The notes beneath the pieces were generated by a model, which did not search any database, was not told where the DNA came from, and saw only the letters and a program-made list of their open reading frames with translations. The translations under genes were made by a program, and so were the position numbers. A stretch of 64,000 bases of DNA from Porphyromonas sp. COT-290 OH3588. Lineage in GTDB: Bacteria; Bacteroidota; Bacteroidia; Bacteroidales; Porphyromonadaceae. The stretch is from contig NZ_JRFC01000003.1 in assembly GCF_000769075.1 (NCBI RefSeq), positions 124,001 through 188,000 of the forward strand. The letters run 5' to 3'. Shown here one piece after another: positions 17,309 to 25,493 of this stretch (its first letter is position 1; each line of letters opens with the position of its first letter).

Positions 17309-18763
17309 CTAAACCAGCTCCAAGGCCTTGCATAGTACACGCCAAGTCTTCTCTACCGAGGCGATCTCTACCTTTTCGTCTGGCGAATGTGGGTGGCGGA
17401 TGTTGGGGCCGATAGAGATCATATCCATCTCTGGCATAGCTCCCTGTATGATACCACACTCCAAACCTGCGTGGATTACCTTAATCTCTGGAGTAATACC
17501 CAACACCTGTTCGTAGGCTAGGCGCATAGTCTTGAGGATAGACGAGTCGGCGTTGGGAGCCCAACCATTGTAGGCTCCATCGAAGCGCACCTTCGCACCA
17601 CAGAGCGACATCACGCTCTCGATGGAGGAAGCTACCTGATACTTGCGGCTCTCGAGCGAACTTCTGACGAGGAAGTATGCCTCAAACTTACCGTCCTTGA
17701 GCATTACGCGAGCCATATTGGTCGAGCTCTCCACAATCTCGGGGAAACTCGTGAGCATGGACATCACACCATTGACGCAACCCTCTACGGCATTGATCAC
17801 ACCGTCCTGTATCTCTTCGGGGACAACCGTCTTGGGTAGCTCTACTCGCTCTAGGACGAAGTTAATATTCGCCTCTATATCCTTGTACTCGGTCTGGAGT
17901 GTATCAATATAATCCGAGGCCAACTCCCATAGTCCATCGGCCTCCTCCTCTGGGATTGTGATCACAGCGAAAGCCTCACGAGGGATAGCGTTGCGCAGAG
18001 AACCTCCAACGAAGCTCGAAACACGGGCACCACAGCTCTGTATCGCTTCTTTGAGGAAGCGGTTCATCAGCTTATTGGCGTTACCACGTCCGAGAATGAT
18101 GTCCATACCCGAGTGACCGCCCTTGAGCCCCGTAAGGCTAACCTTGACAGCAATATCGCCTTCGGGGACGGATACTTCGTCCTTATACTCAAGCGTCGCC
18201 TCTACATCGAGGCCGCCAGCACAGCCGATGAATAGCTCACACTCGTCTTCACTGTCTAGGTTGATCAGGATATCGCCTTGGCTAAATCCAGGCTGCAAAC
18301 CATTGGCGCCCACCATACCGACCTCTTCGTCGATGGTGAAGAGCGCCTCGATGGGCCCATGTTTGAGATCTGTGGCGGCTAACACAGCCATGGCGTATGC
18401 AGCGCCAATGCCATTGTCCGCCCCGAGTGTCGTGCCACGAGCCTTCACCCATTCGCCATCGATGTAAGCATCGATAGGATCTGTGGCGAAGTTGTGCGAG
18501 CTATCGCTATTAGCTTGTGGCACCATATCTAGATGTGCTTGCAGCGTCACTACGGGGCGATCCTGCATACCAGAGGTAGCAGGTTTGCGTATGAGCACAT
18601 TGCCCACAGCATCTCGCTTAGTTTCTAAGCCTAGGCGCTTGCCCAATGCGATGACATAGTCTTCGCTGGCACGAGTCTGCCCAGTAGGGCGGGGTATCTG
18701 AGTCAGATCATAGAAGAACTCCCAGACGGAGCTGGGTGCTAGAGATTTGATTTCTGTGGCCAT
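17309..18763 (-). CDS. pepD: Aminoacyl-histidine dipeptidase (cytosol non-specific dipeptidase), 484 aa
   Basis: This is an M20C metallopeptidase. Metal ligands are seen in LQAHLDMVPQ (His, Asp) and LGADNGIG (Asp), followed by TIDEEVGMVG (Glu-Glu) and LNLDSEDE-like ILINLDSEDECE; the dimerisation domain begins around KGGHSGMDI. PepD splits dipeptides such as carnosine-like Xaa-His and many others in the cytosol, feeding amino-acid fermentation. It sits between the membrane protein gene (17-base gap) and fabD. Length is normal. Confidence 0.96.
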   Translation of the reverse strand: MATEIKSLAPSSVWEFFYDLTQIPRPTGQTRASEDYVIALGKRLGLETKRDAVGNVLIRKPATSGMQDRPVVTLQAHLDMVPQANSDSSHNFATDPIDAYIDGEWVKARGTTLGADNGIGAAYAMAVLAATDLKHGPIEALFTIDEEVGMVGANGLQPGFSQGDILINLDSEDECELFIGCAGGLDVEATLEYKDEVSVPEGDIAVKVSLTGLKGGHSGMDIILGRGNANKLMNRFLKEAIQSCGARVSSFVGGSLRNAIPREAFAVITIPEEEADGLWELASDYIDTLQTEYKDIEANINFVLERVELPKTVVPEEIQDGVINAVEGCVNGVMSMLTSFPEIVESSTNMARVMLKDGKFEAYFLVRSSLESRKYQVASSIESVMSLCGAKVRFDGAYNGWAPNADSSILKTMRLAYEQVLGITPEIKVIHAGLECGIIQGAMPEMDMISIGPNIRHPHSPDEKVEIASVEKTWRVLCKALELV

Positions 18764-18780
18764 AGGTCAAAATCTTAGAG

Positions 18781-19881
18781 TTAATGTTGTTTGTCCGATG
18801 TATTGTGTTGTTGTATGCGTACGTAACCTCTGTTCGTAATCGGCAAAATGATGATTGCCACCAGCCCCACGATTGTTACCCAAAGGGTCTGCGTCAGGTG
18901 CACAATCAGAGCAAAACTCTTGGCGTCCGTCTGCAACACACCATATGTGGCGAGCGTCATGACGACTATCCAATGCCAAGCGCCCATACCATTCTGCACA
19001 GGCACTAGCACAGACAGCGCACTCATACCGAAGGCAATCAGCGCTACCCCCACAGACAGCTCTCGAGTGAATGGGAAGGCGAAGAAAGCCGTATAGAAAA
19101 AGCCGAAGTAACCCAGCCAAATGAGCATGCTATATATAATGAATAAGCCTCGATACTTCATCACACGCACGCTCTGTATCCCTGCCCACACTTGGTGTAG
19201 TGCTTGACTGATGCGGTGCTCAGGGTGACGCTTGAGTAGACGCGCCAAAGCATAGAAGCCTAGCAAAGCCAAAACGAAAGCTAGATACAGCCAAGGCGAA
19301 CCCAACAGGTCTGCCAAAAGCCCTTGCCAATCTCTCCCCTGCCCCAGCAAACCTAGGAAAAAGTCGGGATTGGCCAAGGCGACCCCTACGAGGATAAGGC
19401 CAAGACAAATCACATCGGTCAGCCTATCCGTAATGAGCGTACCTAGAAGGCTGGAGAAAGGGATCTGCTCTCGGCGCTTATACTCGGCACATCGCCATAG
19501 CTCCCCCGCACGAGGAATGACCATATTGACCGTATAGGAGCCAAGTATCGTATAGATGGCATTGCGCAGACGTGGGCGAGGTTGCCCCTCGGTAAGCGGA
19601 TCTATGAGTAGCTGCCAGCGCAATCCTCGGACGACGTTAGCCCCCAAGCCAAAGATCAAGCTGAAGGCTAGAACCCCATAGTTAAGTTTGGTCTCTAGAA
19701 TGCTGCGCACTTCACCCCAATCTATATCTCGGTAGAGCCACCACAGCAGCCCGAAACCGAGGACTATGGGCAATACAAGTCGGAGGATTGACTTGAGTCT
19801 TTCGTTCGCTATCAATGTCTTTGCATTTCCTCGACCCCACACTTCTCTCTCGGAGATAGACCCTAGAGGAGTAAAAGTCAA
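18781..19881 (-). CDS. Flippase-like membrane protein (lysylphosphatidylglycerol synthase TM family), 366 aa
   Basis: About eight membrane segments and the family landmarks R-G-L-R-W (NVVRGLRWQLLIDPL), VNMVIPRAGELWRCAEY and LITDRLTDVICLGLI identify the YbhN/UPF0104 group, which shares the fold of the flippase half of MprF but lacks the lysyl-transferase domain. It is presumed to act on lipids in the inner membrane; the substrate is unknown. The N-terminal 25 residues before the first helix are not typical, so the true start may lie later, near residue 27. It is probably the first gene of an operon with pepD and fabD and is transcribed away from rsmA across a 66-base gap. Confidence 0.85.
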   Translation of the reverse strand: MTFTPLGSISEREVWGRGNAKTLIANERLKSILRLVLPIVLGFGLLWWLYRDIDWGEVRSILETKLNYGVLAFSLIFGLGANVVRGLRWQLLIDPLTEGQPRPRLRNAIYTILGSYTVNMVIPRAGELWRCAEYKRREQIPFSSLLGTLITDRLTDVICLGLILVGVALANPDFFLGLLGQGRDWQGLLADLLGSPWLYLAFVLALLGFYALARLLKRHPEHRISQALHQVWAGIQSVRVMKYRGLFIIYSMLIWLGYFGFFYTAFFAFPFTRELSVGVALIAFGMSALSVLVPVQNGMGAWHWIVVMTLATYGVLQTDAKSFALIVHLTQTLWVTIVGLVAIIILPITNRGYVRIQQHNTSDKQH

Positions 19882-19947
19882 GTACCAATAATTGTATTAC
19901 TTTAGTATCTCAATAACAAGACAAATATAATAACATTTATTCAGTCT

Positions 19948-20739
19948 ATGATTCAAGTTAGAGCCAAGAAAGCCCTCGGGCAACACTTCCTCACAGACCT
20001 AGGTATAGCCGAGCGGATCGCCTCTAGCCTCATCGAATACAAGGACCTACCTCTACTAGAGATCGGCCCCGGTATGGGCATGCTCACACAGTTTCTCCTA
20101 GAGCTCGGGTACGATACACGTGTCATCGAGATCGACAAGGAGTCGGTAGCCTATCTGCGAGAGCACTTCCCACAGCTGGAGAGCCGAATCATAGAGGGCG
20201 ACTTCCTGCACATAGACCTAGATGAGTGTATCCCCGATGGGCAGCCCTTCGCCCTAATCGGTAACTATCCATACAATATCTCTAGCCAAATCTTCTTCCG
20301 CCTGCTTGAGCATCGGGAGCGAATCCCCGTATGCTCTGGTATGCTACAACGAGAGGTAGCCAAGCGGCTGGCTTCGCCTCCCGGCAATAAAGACTATGGT
20401 ATCTTGAGTGTTCTGCTACAAGCGTGGTACGATGTCGAGTACCTCTTCACGGTAGACGAACACGTATTTAACCCACCACCCAAAGTCAAAAGTGGCGTCA
20501 TTCGCTTGGTACGCAATGAGCGGACGGACTTAGGCTGCTCGGAGGAGCACTTCAAACGTATGGTCAAGACGGCATTTAATCAGCGCCGCAAAACATTACG
20601 CAATTCGCTCAAGGCTGTCTTCGGGCCAGACTACCCCAGCTATGCCGATCCTATCTTCTCGCTGCGCCCCGAGCAACTCTCTGTAGAACAATTCATTCAC
20701 CTAACCCAGCTAGAGGAAGCTTACAAGCGCAATAACTGA
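19948..20739 (+). CDS. rsmA: 16S rRNA dimethyladenosine transferase, 263 aa
   Basis: RsmA (KsgA) dimethylates two adjacent adenines in the helix 45 loop of 16S rRNA during 30S assembly. The AdoMet-binding motif LEIGPGMGMLTQFLLE, the acidic residue RVIEIDKE, EGDFLHID and the catalytic GNYPYNISSQIFF (in place of the common NLPYNIS) are in the correct order. The C-terminal domain shows the usual FNQRRKTLRNSLK. Length is normal. The gene has its own short upstream region shared with the divergent membrane protein gene. Confidence 0.97.
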   Translation: MIQVRAKKALGQHFLTDLGIAERIASSLIEYKDLPLLEIGPGMGMLTQFLLELGYDTRVIEIDKESVAYLREHFPQLESRIIEGDFLHIDLDECIPDGQPFALIGNYPYNISSQIFFRLLEHRERIPVCSGMLQREVAKRLASPPGNKDYGILSVLLQAWYDVEYLFTVDEHVFNPPPKVKSGVIRLVRNERTDLGCSEEHFKRMVKTAFNQRRKTLRNSLKAVFGPDYPSYADPIFSLRPEQLSVEQFIHLTQLEEAYKRNN

Positions 20740-20902
20740 TAATACGTGTTTTAGCGCCCAAAACGCCTAAAAAGGCGGTGTGTCATAATACGCAAACAGT
20801 TTTGCGACTATGACACTCGGCCTCGGCTAAATACTTCGGTATGCTCCCTCTGTCCCGCACGGACTTCATTGTCAGCCTCCGCCTTGGAGTCTTACATCTT
20901 AC

Positions 20903-20942
20903 GCACTCTGTACCCCCTTCTTGCTAGAGGAGTACAGAGTGC
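20903..20942 (+). terminator. Hairpin downstream of rsmA
   Basis: GCACTCTGTAC and GTACAGAGTGC form a perfect 11-bp stem with a 19-base loop, followed by AATCGTTTTC. It is 160 bases after the rsmA stop, so it may end the rsmA transcript, though the T run is short. Confidence 0.55.
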
Positions 20943-21029
20943 AATCGTTTTCATGACTTTAGAGAAAATTATTCAAGGGAGGGGGGTATAGGGCTTGCCT
21001 CTTGAGGAGGGGGTAGATCTGGGAAGGCA

Positions 21030-21480
21030 AAATTTAGATTTTCGTTCATTTTTCAGAATGTTGTTGGGAAACCACTAGAGCGAGCAGGAGAAAAAGTACA
21101 GACCTCGTATTTGGCCTCTAGCGGGCTCTAGACGGCGTCTGACCTCGTTTGGGCACTCCACCTCCAGCCGTGTAAAATAACCGCCTAAAACAAGCGTTTT
21201 GTAAATAACTAATAACCAAATATATAAAATAAACATCTAGCTAATTTTATGCTTTCGTGTCGCCTTTTGGGGGATTTCTTTCCTTCAATCTACTCGGATT
21301 AGTGGACATATCGCCGAGGATTAGCCCACCAATCCGAAAAGGTCTTCCCATTAATTTACTCAATAGTCGCCTTCGATCGCCCAAAACCTCTCTGCCGTCC
21401 GCCCCAATTTAGGCTCAATTTGTTTACGGTTCTTAACACAAAAGAAGCAAAGTCGCCCCCTAAATCTTTTCGAGTTTGTA
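21030..21480 (+). repeat. Intergenic 350-bp repeat family, copy A
   Basis: This copy carries all parts: AATTTAGATTTTCGTTCATT, ACCTCGTATTTGGCCTCT, GACCTCGTTTGGG, CACCTCCAGCCG, the AT-rich centre, TTTCTTTCCTTCAATC, the CGGATTAGTGG / CCACCAATCCG hairpin, CTTCCCATTAATTT, CTCTGCCGTCCG and TTACGGTTCTTAACAC. Weaker similarity to copy B goes on leftward to about 20985. A one-base difference relative to copy C near 21375 breaks the small reverse frame that other copies keep. The about 300 bases between this repeat and the alcohol dehydrogenase promoter hold nothing else I recognise. Confidence 0.88.
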
Positions 21481-21776
21481 ACTATGTGGGGAGTTATATC
21501 ACCGCCCTCGAGTGGAGCGAGTGTGTATGCCTGAGTGTTTCAAGGCAGAGTAATGGTTGTTTTTCGGTACAGTACGCTGCGTTTAAACTGAGTATGTTGG
21601 AGCAATTGTGGTCACTCTTCTTTATAGGTATTCAGGAGGAAGGGAATCATGTAGCCTAAGACATGGGGATTAAATCTTTATATAGCACGAACCTCGACGG
21701 ATATTACCTTTTCATTTATGGGAGGTTTTATGGGATTGTTTGTAGAGGTAAGGTATTTGGCTTTGACATTTTATAC

Positions 21777-21784
21777 TACCTTTG
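21777..21784 (+). promoter_or_regulatory. Probable -7 element (TACCTTTG) of the alcohol dehydrogenase gene
   Basis: TACCTTTG fits TAnnTTTG and lies 42 bases before the ATG. A TTTG at 21756-21759 gives a spacer of 17, slightly short. Confidence 0.55.
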
Positions 21785-21826
21785 AGAGAACCAAACTATG
21801 ATGTATCAAACTAGGCTAGAATAGAT

Positions 21827-22978
21827 ATGAATCCATTCAAATTTCGTAACCCAACCGAGTTACTTTTCGGCGAGGGAATGATCGAGATGCTCCCTAAGCG
21901 CATTCCTCAGGGGAGCAAAATTCTGCTGACCTTCGGTGGCGGTAGTGTCAAAAGCAACGGAGTCTATGACGATGTTTGTCGTCAGCTCAAGGAATTCGAC
22001 TGTGTGGAGTTCTGGGGTATAGAGCCCAATCCCAAGGTAGAAACCCTGCGTAAAGCCATCGAGCTAGGTAAGCGTGAGGGCGTTAATTTCGTCCTAGCCG
22101 TAGGCGGAGGCTCTGTGCTCGATGCCAGCAAGCTCATTGCTAATGCTATTCCCTCCGAGAGAGATGCTTGGGATCTGGTGCTCAAGGGGGCAGATCGTAG
22201 CGTCGTGACCTTACCTCTAGGTACCGTGCTGACCATACCTGCTACGGGTAGCGAAATGAATCGAGGGGCGGTGATCTCCAGTATCAAAACGCAAGAGAAA
22301 TTCGGTTTTTGGGGCGAGTATCCATTGTTCTCTATCCTCGAGCCACGATACACCTTCTCTCTGCCTGCCTATCAGGTAGCCTGCGGCATTGCAGATAGCT
22401 TTGTTCACGTCATGGAGCAGTACATCTGCCGTGCAGGCGAGAGCCCGCTGATGGATCGTTGGGCAGAGGGCATTATGCTCACACTCATTGAGCAACGTGA
22501 GGCCATACAGCGCGAGCCAGCGGACTATGATGCCCGAGCGAACTTCATGCTCTCGGCGACGATGGCACTCAATGGCTTCATCGCTATGGGCATCACCGAG
22601 GATTGGGCAACGCACCGCATCGGGCACGAACTGACAGCACTTACGGGGCTAACTCATGGGCACACACTTGTCATTGTCCTGCCAGCCCTACTACGTGTTT
22701 TGGGACATGGTAGCAAGCGAGCTAAGCTACTACACTATGCTCAGCGTGTATGGGGGATTACTTCGGGGAGCGAAGATGAGTGTATCGACCAAGCAATAGA
22801 TCGGACGGAGGCATTTTTCCGTAGCCTTGGCCTAGAAACTCGTCTAGGAGAGCGTGGTATTGGCCCAGAGGTAGAGGCCGAGATCGTGCGTCGATTTGCC
22901 GAGCGAGGTACACTTCTAGGCGAGAATCAGGATATCGACTCTGCTGTCGTGGCTCGTATCTTGCAGGTAGCTCGCTAG
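21827..22978 (+). CDS. Iron-containing alcohol dehydrogenase (YqhD/BDH type), 383 aa
   Basis: The nucleotide-binding part has FGGGSVKSNGVYD and AVGGGSVLDASK (about residues 85-95), the latter typical for NADP-linked YqhD / butanol dehydrogenases. The metal site is built from Asp and His residues in CGIADSFVHVMEQY and HRIGHELTALTGLTHGHTL. The enzyme would reduce aldehydes to alcohols with NAD(P)H during fermentation or aldehyde detoxification; the exact substrate cannot be read. The gene is monocistronic with its own promoter. Confidence 0.92.
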   Translation: MNPFKFRNPTELLFGEGMIEMLPKRIPQGSKILLTFGGGSVKSNGVYDDVCRQLKEFDCVEFWGIEPNPKVETLRKAIELGKREGVNFVLAVGGGSVLDASKLIANAIPSERDAWDLVLKGADRSVVTLPLGTVLTIPATGSEMNRGAVISSIKTQEKFGFWGEYPLFSILEPRYTFSLPAYQVACGIADSFVHVMEQYICRAGESPLMDRWAEGIMLTLIEQREAIQREPADYDARANFMLSATMALNGFIAMGITEDWATHRIGHELTALTGLTHGHTLVIVLPALLRVLGHGSKRAKLLHYAQRVWGITSGSEDECIDQAIDRTEAFFRSLGLETRLGERGIGPEVEAEIVRRFAERGTLLGENQDIDSAVVARILQVAR

Positions 22979-23008
22979 ATGGACACGCATCGTTTAGCAA
23001 AAATGCGC

Positions 23009-23016
23009 TATCTTTG
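23009..23016 (+). promoter_or_regulatory. -7 element (TATCTTTG) that fixes the start of the SPOR protein gene
   Basis: TATCTTTG ends 24 bases before the ATG at 23041. It excludes the earlier in-frame ATG at 23014, which lies inside the box. No clear -33 element is visible. Confidence 0.55.
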
Positions 23017-23040
23017 AGGCATATATCAATCATTTGCCCA

Positions 23041-23976
23041 ATGAGTACAAGACTTGCCAAACATATTGAGGCTCTGCTGGTGCAGCATACTTGTGTCGTC
23101 GTGCCAGAGATTGGGGGCTTCGTCCTCGAAGCCATGCCTGCTCGGCTCGACCAAGTAGCACATTTGGCTTATCCGCCTCGGGCTGAGCTACGCTTCAACG
23201 AAGCGCTCAGACACCATGATGGGCTGCTAGAGGGACGATATGCGTCAATCTATGGGATTTCGATGCGTCGCGCACGCATCATGCTAGAGGAGGACGCACG
23301 TAGTCTGCGTAGCGAACTTGTGCGTAAGCGTGAGTATCATCTCCCTTCTCTCGGCGTGCTTAGCCTAAGTGAAGAGGGGTGTCTATCCTTCGTCCCAGAC
23401 TCTGCGGCATCACTTTGCCCTGCTTCCTATGGGCTGATGCCTATCCCGATGCCAGAGATTGCTCAGGCTATGGGGGAGCGGAGGCTTGCTGCGCCCTCTC
23501 GTGCTGGCGATTATCTACAGATACGCCTACCCAAACGTGCGTTGGGTTGGGCTGCCTCTGCAGCTGCTATCCTATTGGCATTTGCTCCATGGGGTGAGCT
23601 TACCGAGTCTAGGGAGATATTTACTGCTAGCTTCGTGCCAAGTGAACTGAGCGTCCGTCAGGTTTGGGGCGATGATGCTCTACAGCCCGTGATAGATCGG
23701 GAGAGTGAACAGGTGGTAGAGGACACATCTGCGTGGATTGAGGCGGAGGCTGGTCGCTACTATGTGATCATAGCCTCGGAGCACAGCGAGGAGCTAGCCC
23801 TAGCACACTACGAGCGAGCGATCAATCAGGGTTTGTCGCATCTGAAGATACTGCGTGGGAGTAAGATGCATCGTGTTTCGGCAGGAGATTTTACTTCCAA
23901 TACCGAGGCCTATACCTATCTCAAGCAAATCAGCCATCTGCATCCTGAGGCTTGGGTCTACACACTGCGACGATAA
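23041..23976 (+). CDS. HU-CCDC81 and SPOR domain membrane protein, 311 aa
   Basis: The N-terminal 115 residues fit the paired HU-CCDC81-type domains of Bacteroidetes (LVQHTCVVVPEIGGFVLE; then LRFNEALRHHDGLL and LPSLGVLSLSEEG). A membrane helix follows at about residues 170-187 (ALGWAASAAAILLAFAPWG). The C-terminal 75 residues look like a SPOR domain (YYVIIASEHSEELALAHYER to HPEAWVYTLRR). SPOR domains bind glycan strands lacking stem peptides at septa, while the HU-like part faces the cytosol, so the protein could link nucleoid or DNA with the dividing wall. That role is inferred, not shown. queG follows 12 bases later. Confidence 0.8.
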   Translation: MSTRLAKHIEALLVQHTCVVVPEIGGFVLEAMPARLDQVAHLAYPPRAELRFNEALRHHDGLLEGRYASIYGISMRRARIMLEEDARSLRSELVRKREYHLPSLGVLSLSEEGCLSFVPDSAASLCPASYGLMPIPMPEIAQAMGERRLAAPSRAGDYLQIRLPKRALGWAASAAAILLAFAPWGELTESREIFTASFVPSELSVRQVWGDDALQPVIDRESEQVVEDTSAWIEAEAGRYYVIIASEHSEELALAHYERAINQGLSHLKILRGSKMHRVSAGDFTSNTEAYTYLKQISHLHPEAWVYTLRR

Positions 23977-23988
23977 AGAACTAGCTGG

Positions 23989-24939
23989 GTGCCGCAGATA
24001 ACCCATATAGAGGAAGCTACACAACGAATCAAAGCCGAGGCCATTCGCCTCGGCTTCTCTGCTTGTGGCATAGCACGTGCTGAGGCGGCACCCAAGGCTC
24101 TCTACGAGGGCTATGAGGCTTGGCTAGCCCAAGGCTTCAATGGCGAGATGAGCTATCTAGAGCGTAATGCCGACCCAAGGCAAGATCCTAGAGTGTTGGT
24201 GCCGGGTACTCGCTCGCTGATTGTTGTGGCGATGAACTATTACCCCCACACCTTTCAGCCTGCACACCTACCACAGTTTGCCTACTATGCCTATGGCCGT
24301 GACTATCACAAGGTGGTCAAGAAGCGGCTCGATCAGCTACTTGCTTTTATCAAACGAGAGATTGCCCTAGAGGTTTCGGGTCGGGCTTTCTCAGATTCGG
24401 CACCCATACTAGAGCGCTATTGGGCACATCAGGCAGGCCTAGGGTGGATTGGCAAGAATGGTCTTCTGATCATTCCCAAAGCAGGGAGCTTCTTTTTCCT
24501 CGGAGAGCTTCTGGTTGATATAGATTTACTTCCCGATGAACCAATGTCGAGCCGCTGTGGAGCTTGTACACGTTGCCTCGATAGCTGTCCTACTAAGGCT
24601 CTACTTGCCCCGGGGGTGATGGATGCCCGTCGTTGTATCAGCTATCTAACCATTGAGCAGCATGGTGAGATTCCGCAGGAGCTGTCCGAACTTATGGGGG
24701 CGAGAATCTACGGGTGTGATGCGTGCCAAACTTGCTGTCCGTGGAATCGCTTTGCACGGCCCTCGGAGGTTGAGGACTTCCGTATTCGTCCGCACCTCTT
24801 GTCGCTCGATGTCGAAAGGCTCGAGCTAATGGAACAAGAGGAGTTCGACATTCAGTTTGCAGGCCAAGCCATTCGCCGTGCAGGGCTCTCTGGGCTCAAG
24901 CGTAGCCTTAGGGCTATTCGTCGCAACCTGCCTCAGTAG
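23989..24939 (+). CDS. queG: Epoxyqueuosine reductase, 316 aa
   Basis: QueG removes the epoxide of epoxyqueuosine in tRNA, the last step of queuosine synthesis, with cobalamin and two [4Fe-4S] clusters. The cluster cysteines are seen as CGACTRCLDSCP (about residue 187) and CDACQTCCPW (about residue 242), the latter with the adjoining Cys of the other cluster. Upstream is the conserved AHQAGLGWIGKNGLLI. The frame starts with GTG at 23989 right after the SPOR gene; the N-terminal IKAEAIRLGFSACGIA is as expected for the family. The two genes probably share one mRNA. Confidence 0.95.
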   Translation: MPQITHIEEATQRIKAEAIRLGFSACGIARAEAAPKALYEGYEAWLAQGFNGEMSYLERNADPRQDPRVLVPGTRSLIVVAMNYYPHTFQPAHLPQFAYYAYGRDYHKVVKKRLDQLLAFIKREIALEVSGRAFSDSAPILERYWAHQAGLGWIGKNGLLIIPKAGSFFFLGELLVDIDLLPDEPMSSRCGACTRCLDSCPTKALLAPGVMDARRCISYLTIEQHGEIPQELSELMGARIYGCDACQTCCPWNRFARPSEVEDFRIRPHLLSLDVERLELMEQEEFDIQFAGQAIRRAGLSGLKRSLRAIRRNLPQ

Positions 24940-25011
24940 TATTAGTAAGTACTGCGCCTCGCCCTTTATAGTAAGGCATAGTGCCGATTTCGCAGTCTAT
25001 CTGTATGTTCG

Positions 25012-25019
25012 TACCTTTG
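25012..25019 (+). promoter_or_regulatory. -7 element (TACCTTTG) that fixes the thioesterase start
   Basis: TACCTTTG matches the Bacteroidetes consensus. Transcription would begin near 25026, which rules out the in-frame ATG at 24981 and points to the ATG at 25053. Confidence 0.6.
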
Positions 25020-25052
25020 TGGGCATATACTTTTATAAATCAAGATATAGAA

Positions 25053-25466
25053 ATGAAGGCTAAAGACTATGTATTCTCGCTGGATATGAAGGTGAGGGAC
25101 TATGAATGTGATCTGCAAGGTGTCGTTAATAATGCCAACTACCAAAGGTATATGGAGCACACACGCCACGAGTTTTGGGAGAGTCTAGGGGCAAACTTTG
25201 GCGATATGCACGATGCTGGGCTAGATGCTTTCGTCTATAAGGTAACCATCACCTACCGTAAATCTCTGCGTAGTGGCGATCGCTTTCGCTCGGCTCTGAG
25301 CTGTCGTATGAAGTCGCCTAAGCTCATCTTTGATCAAGACATTCTATTCGAAGACGGCACTGTGGCGGCACATGGCGAGGTAGAGGTTGTCGCTGTTCAG
25401 GACGGTGTCATCACTCGTGGCGAATACTTCGACAACCTGCTCAAGGATATACTCAAAAAAGACTAA
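25053..25466 (+). CDS. Acyl-CoA thioesterase, hotdog fold, 137 aa
   Basis: The short protein has the 4-hydroxybenzoyl-CoA thioesterase pattern: DYECDLQGVVNNANYQRYMEHTRHEF with the Asp/Asn region and long helix, then FVYKVTITYRKSLRSGD and DQDILFEDG. YbgC/FadM-like enzymes split acyl-CoA or acyl-ACP esters; the acyl group cannot be told. It lies 28 bases before mutS, and the two may be co-transcribed. The chosen start gives the normal family length. Confidence 0.88.
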   Translation: MKAKDYVFSLDMKVRDYECDLQGVVNNANYQRYMEHTRHEFWESLGANFGDMHDAGLDAFVYKVTITYRKSLRSGDRFRSALSCRMKSPKLIFDQDILFEDGTVAAHGEVEVVAVQDGVITRGEYFDNLLKDILKKD

Positions 25467-25493
25467 TCACTCCCTTACTTTCTCCTATAGCTT

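Noticed and set aside
20820-20940. Similarity between the tail after rsmA and the tail after the PepC-like gene (both have a CTTACAT-TTA-GCA-TC pattern)
   Set aside because: Only short, scattered matches; not enough to claim a second repeat family.
21420-21659. Frame of 79 codons overlapping the right end of repeat copy A
   Set aside because: It begins inside the repeat and ends in unique sequence; no homologous frame in copies B or D.
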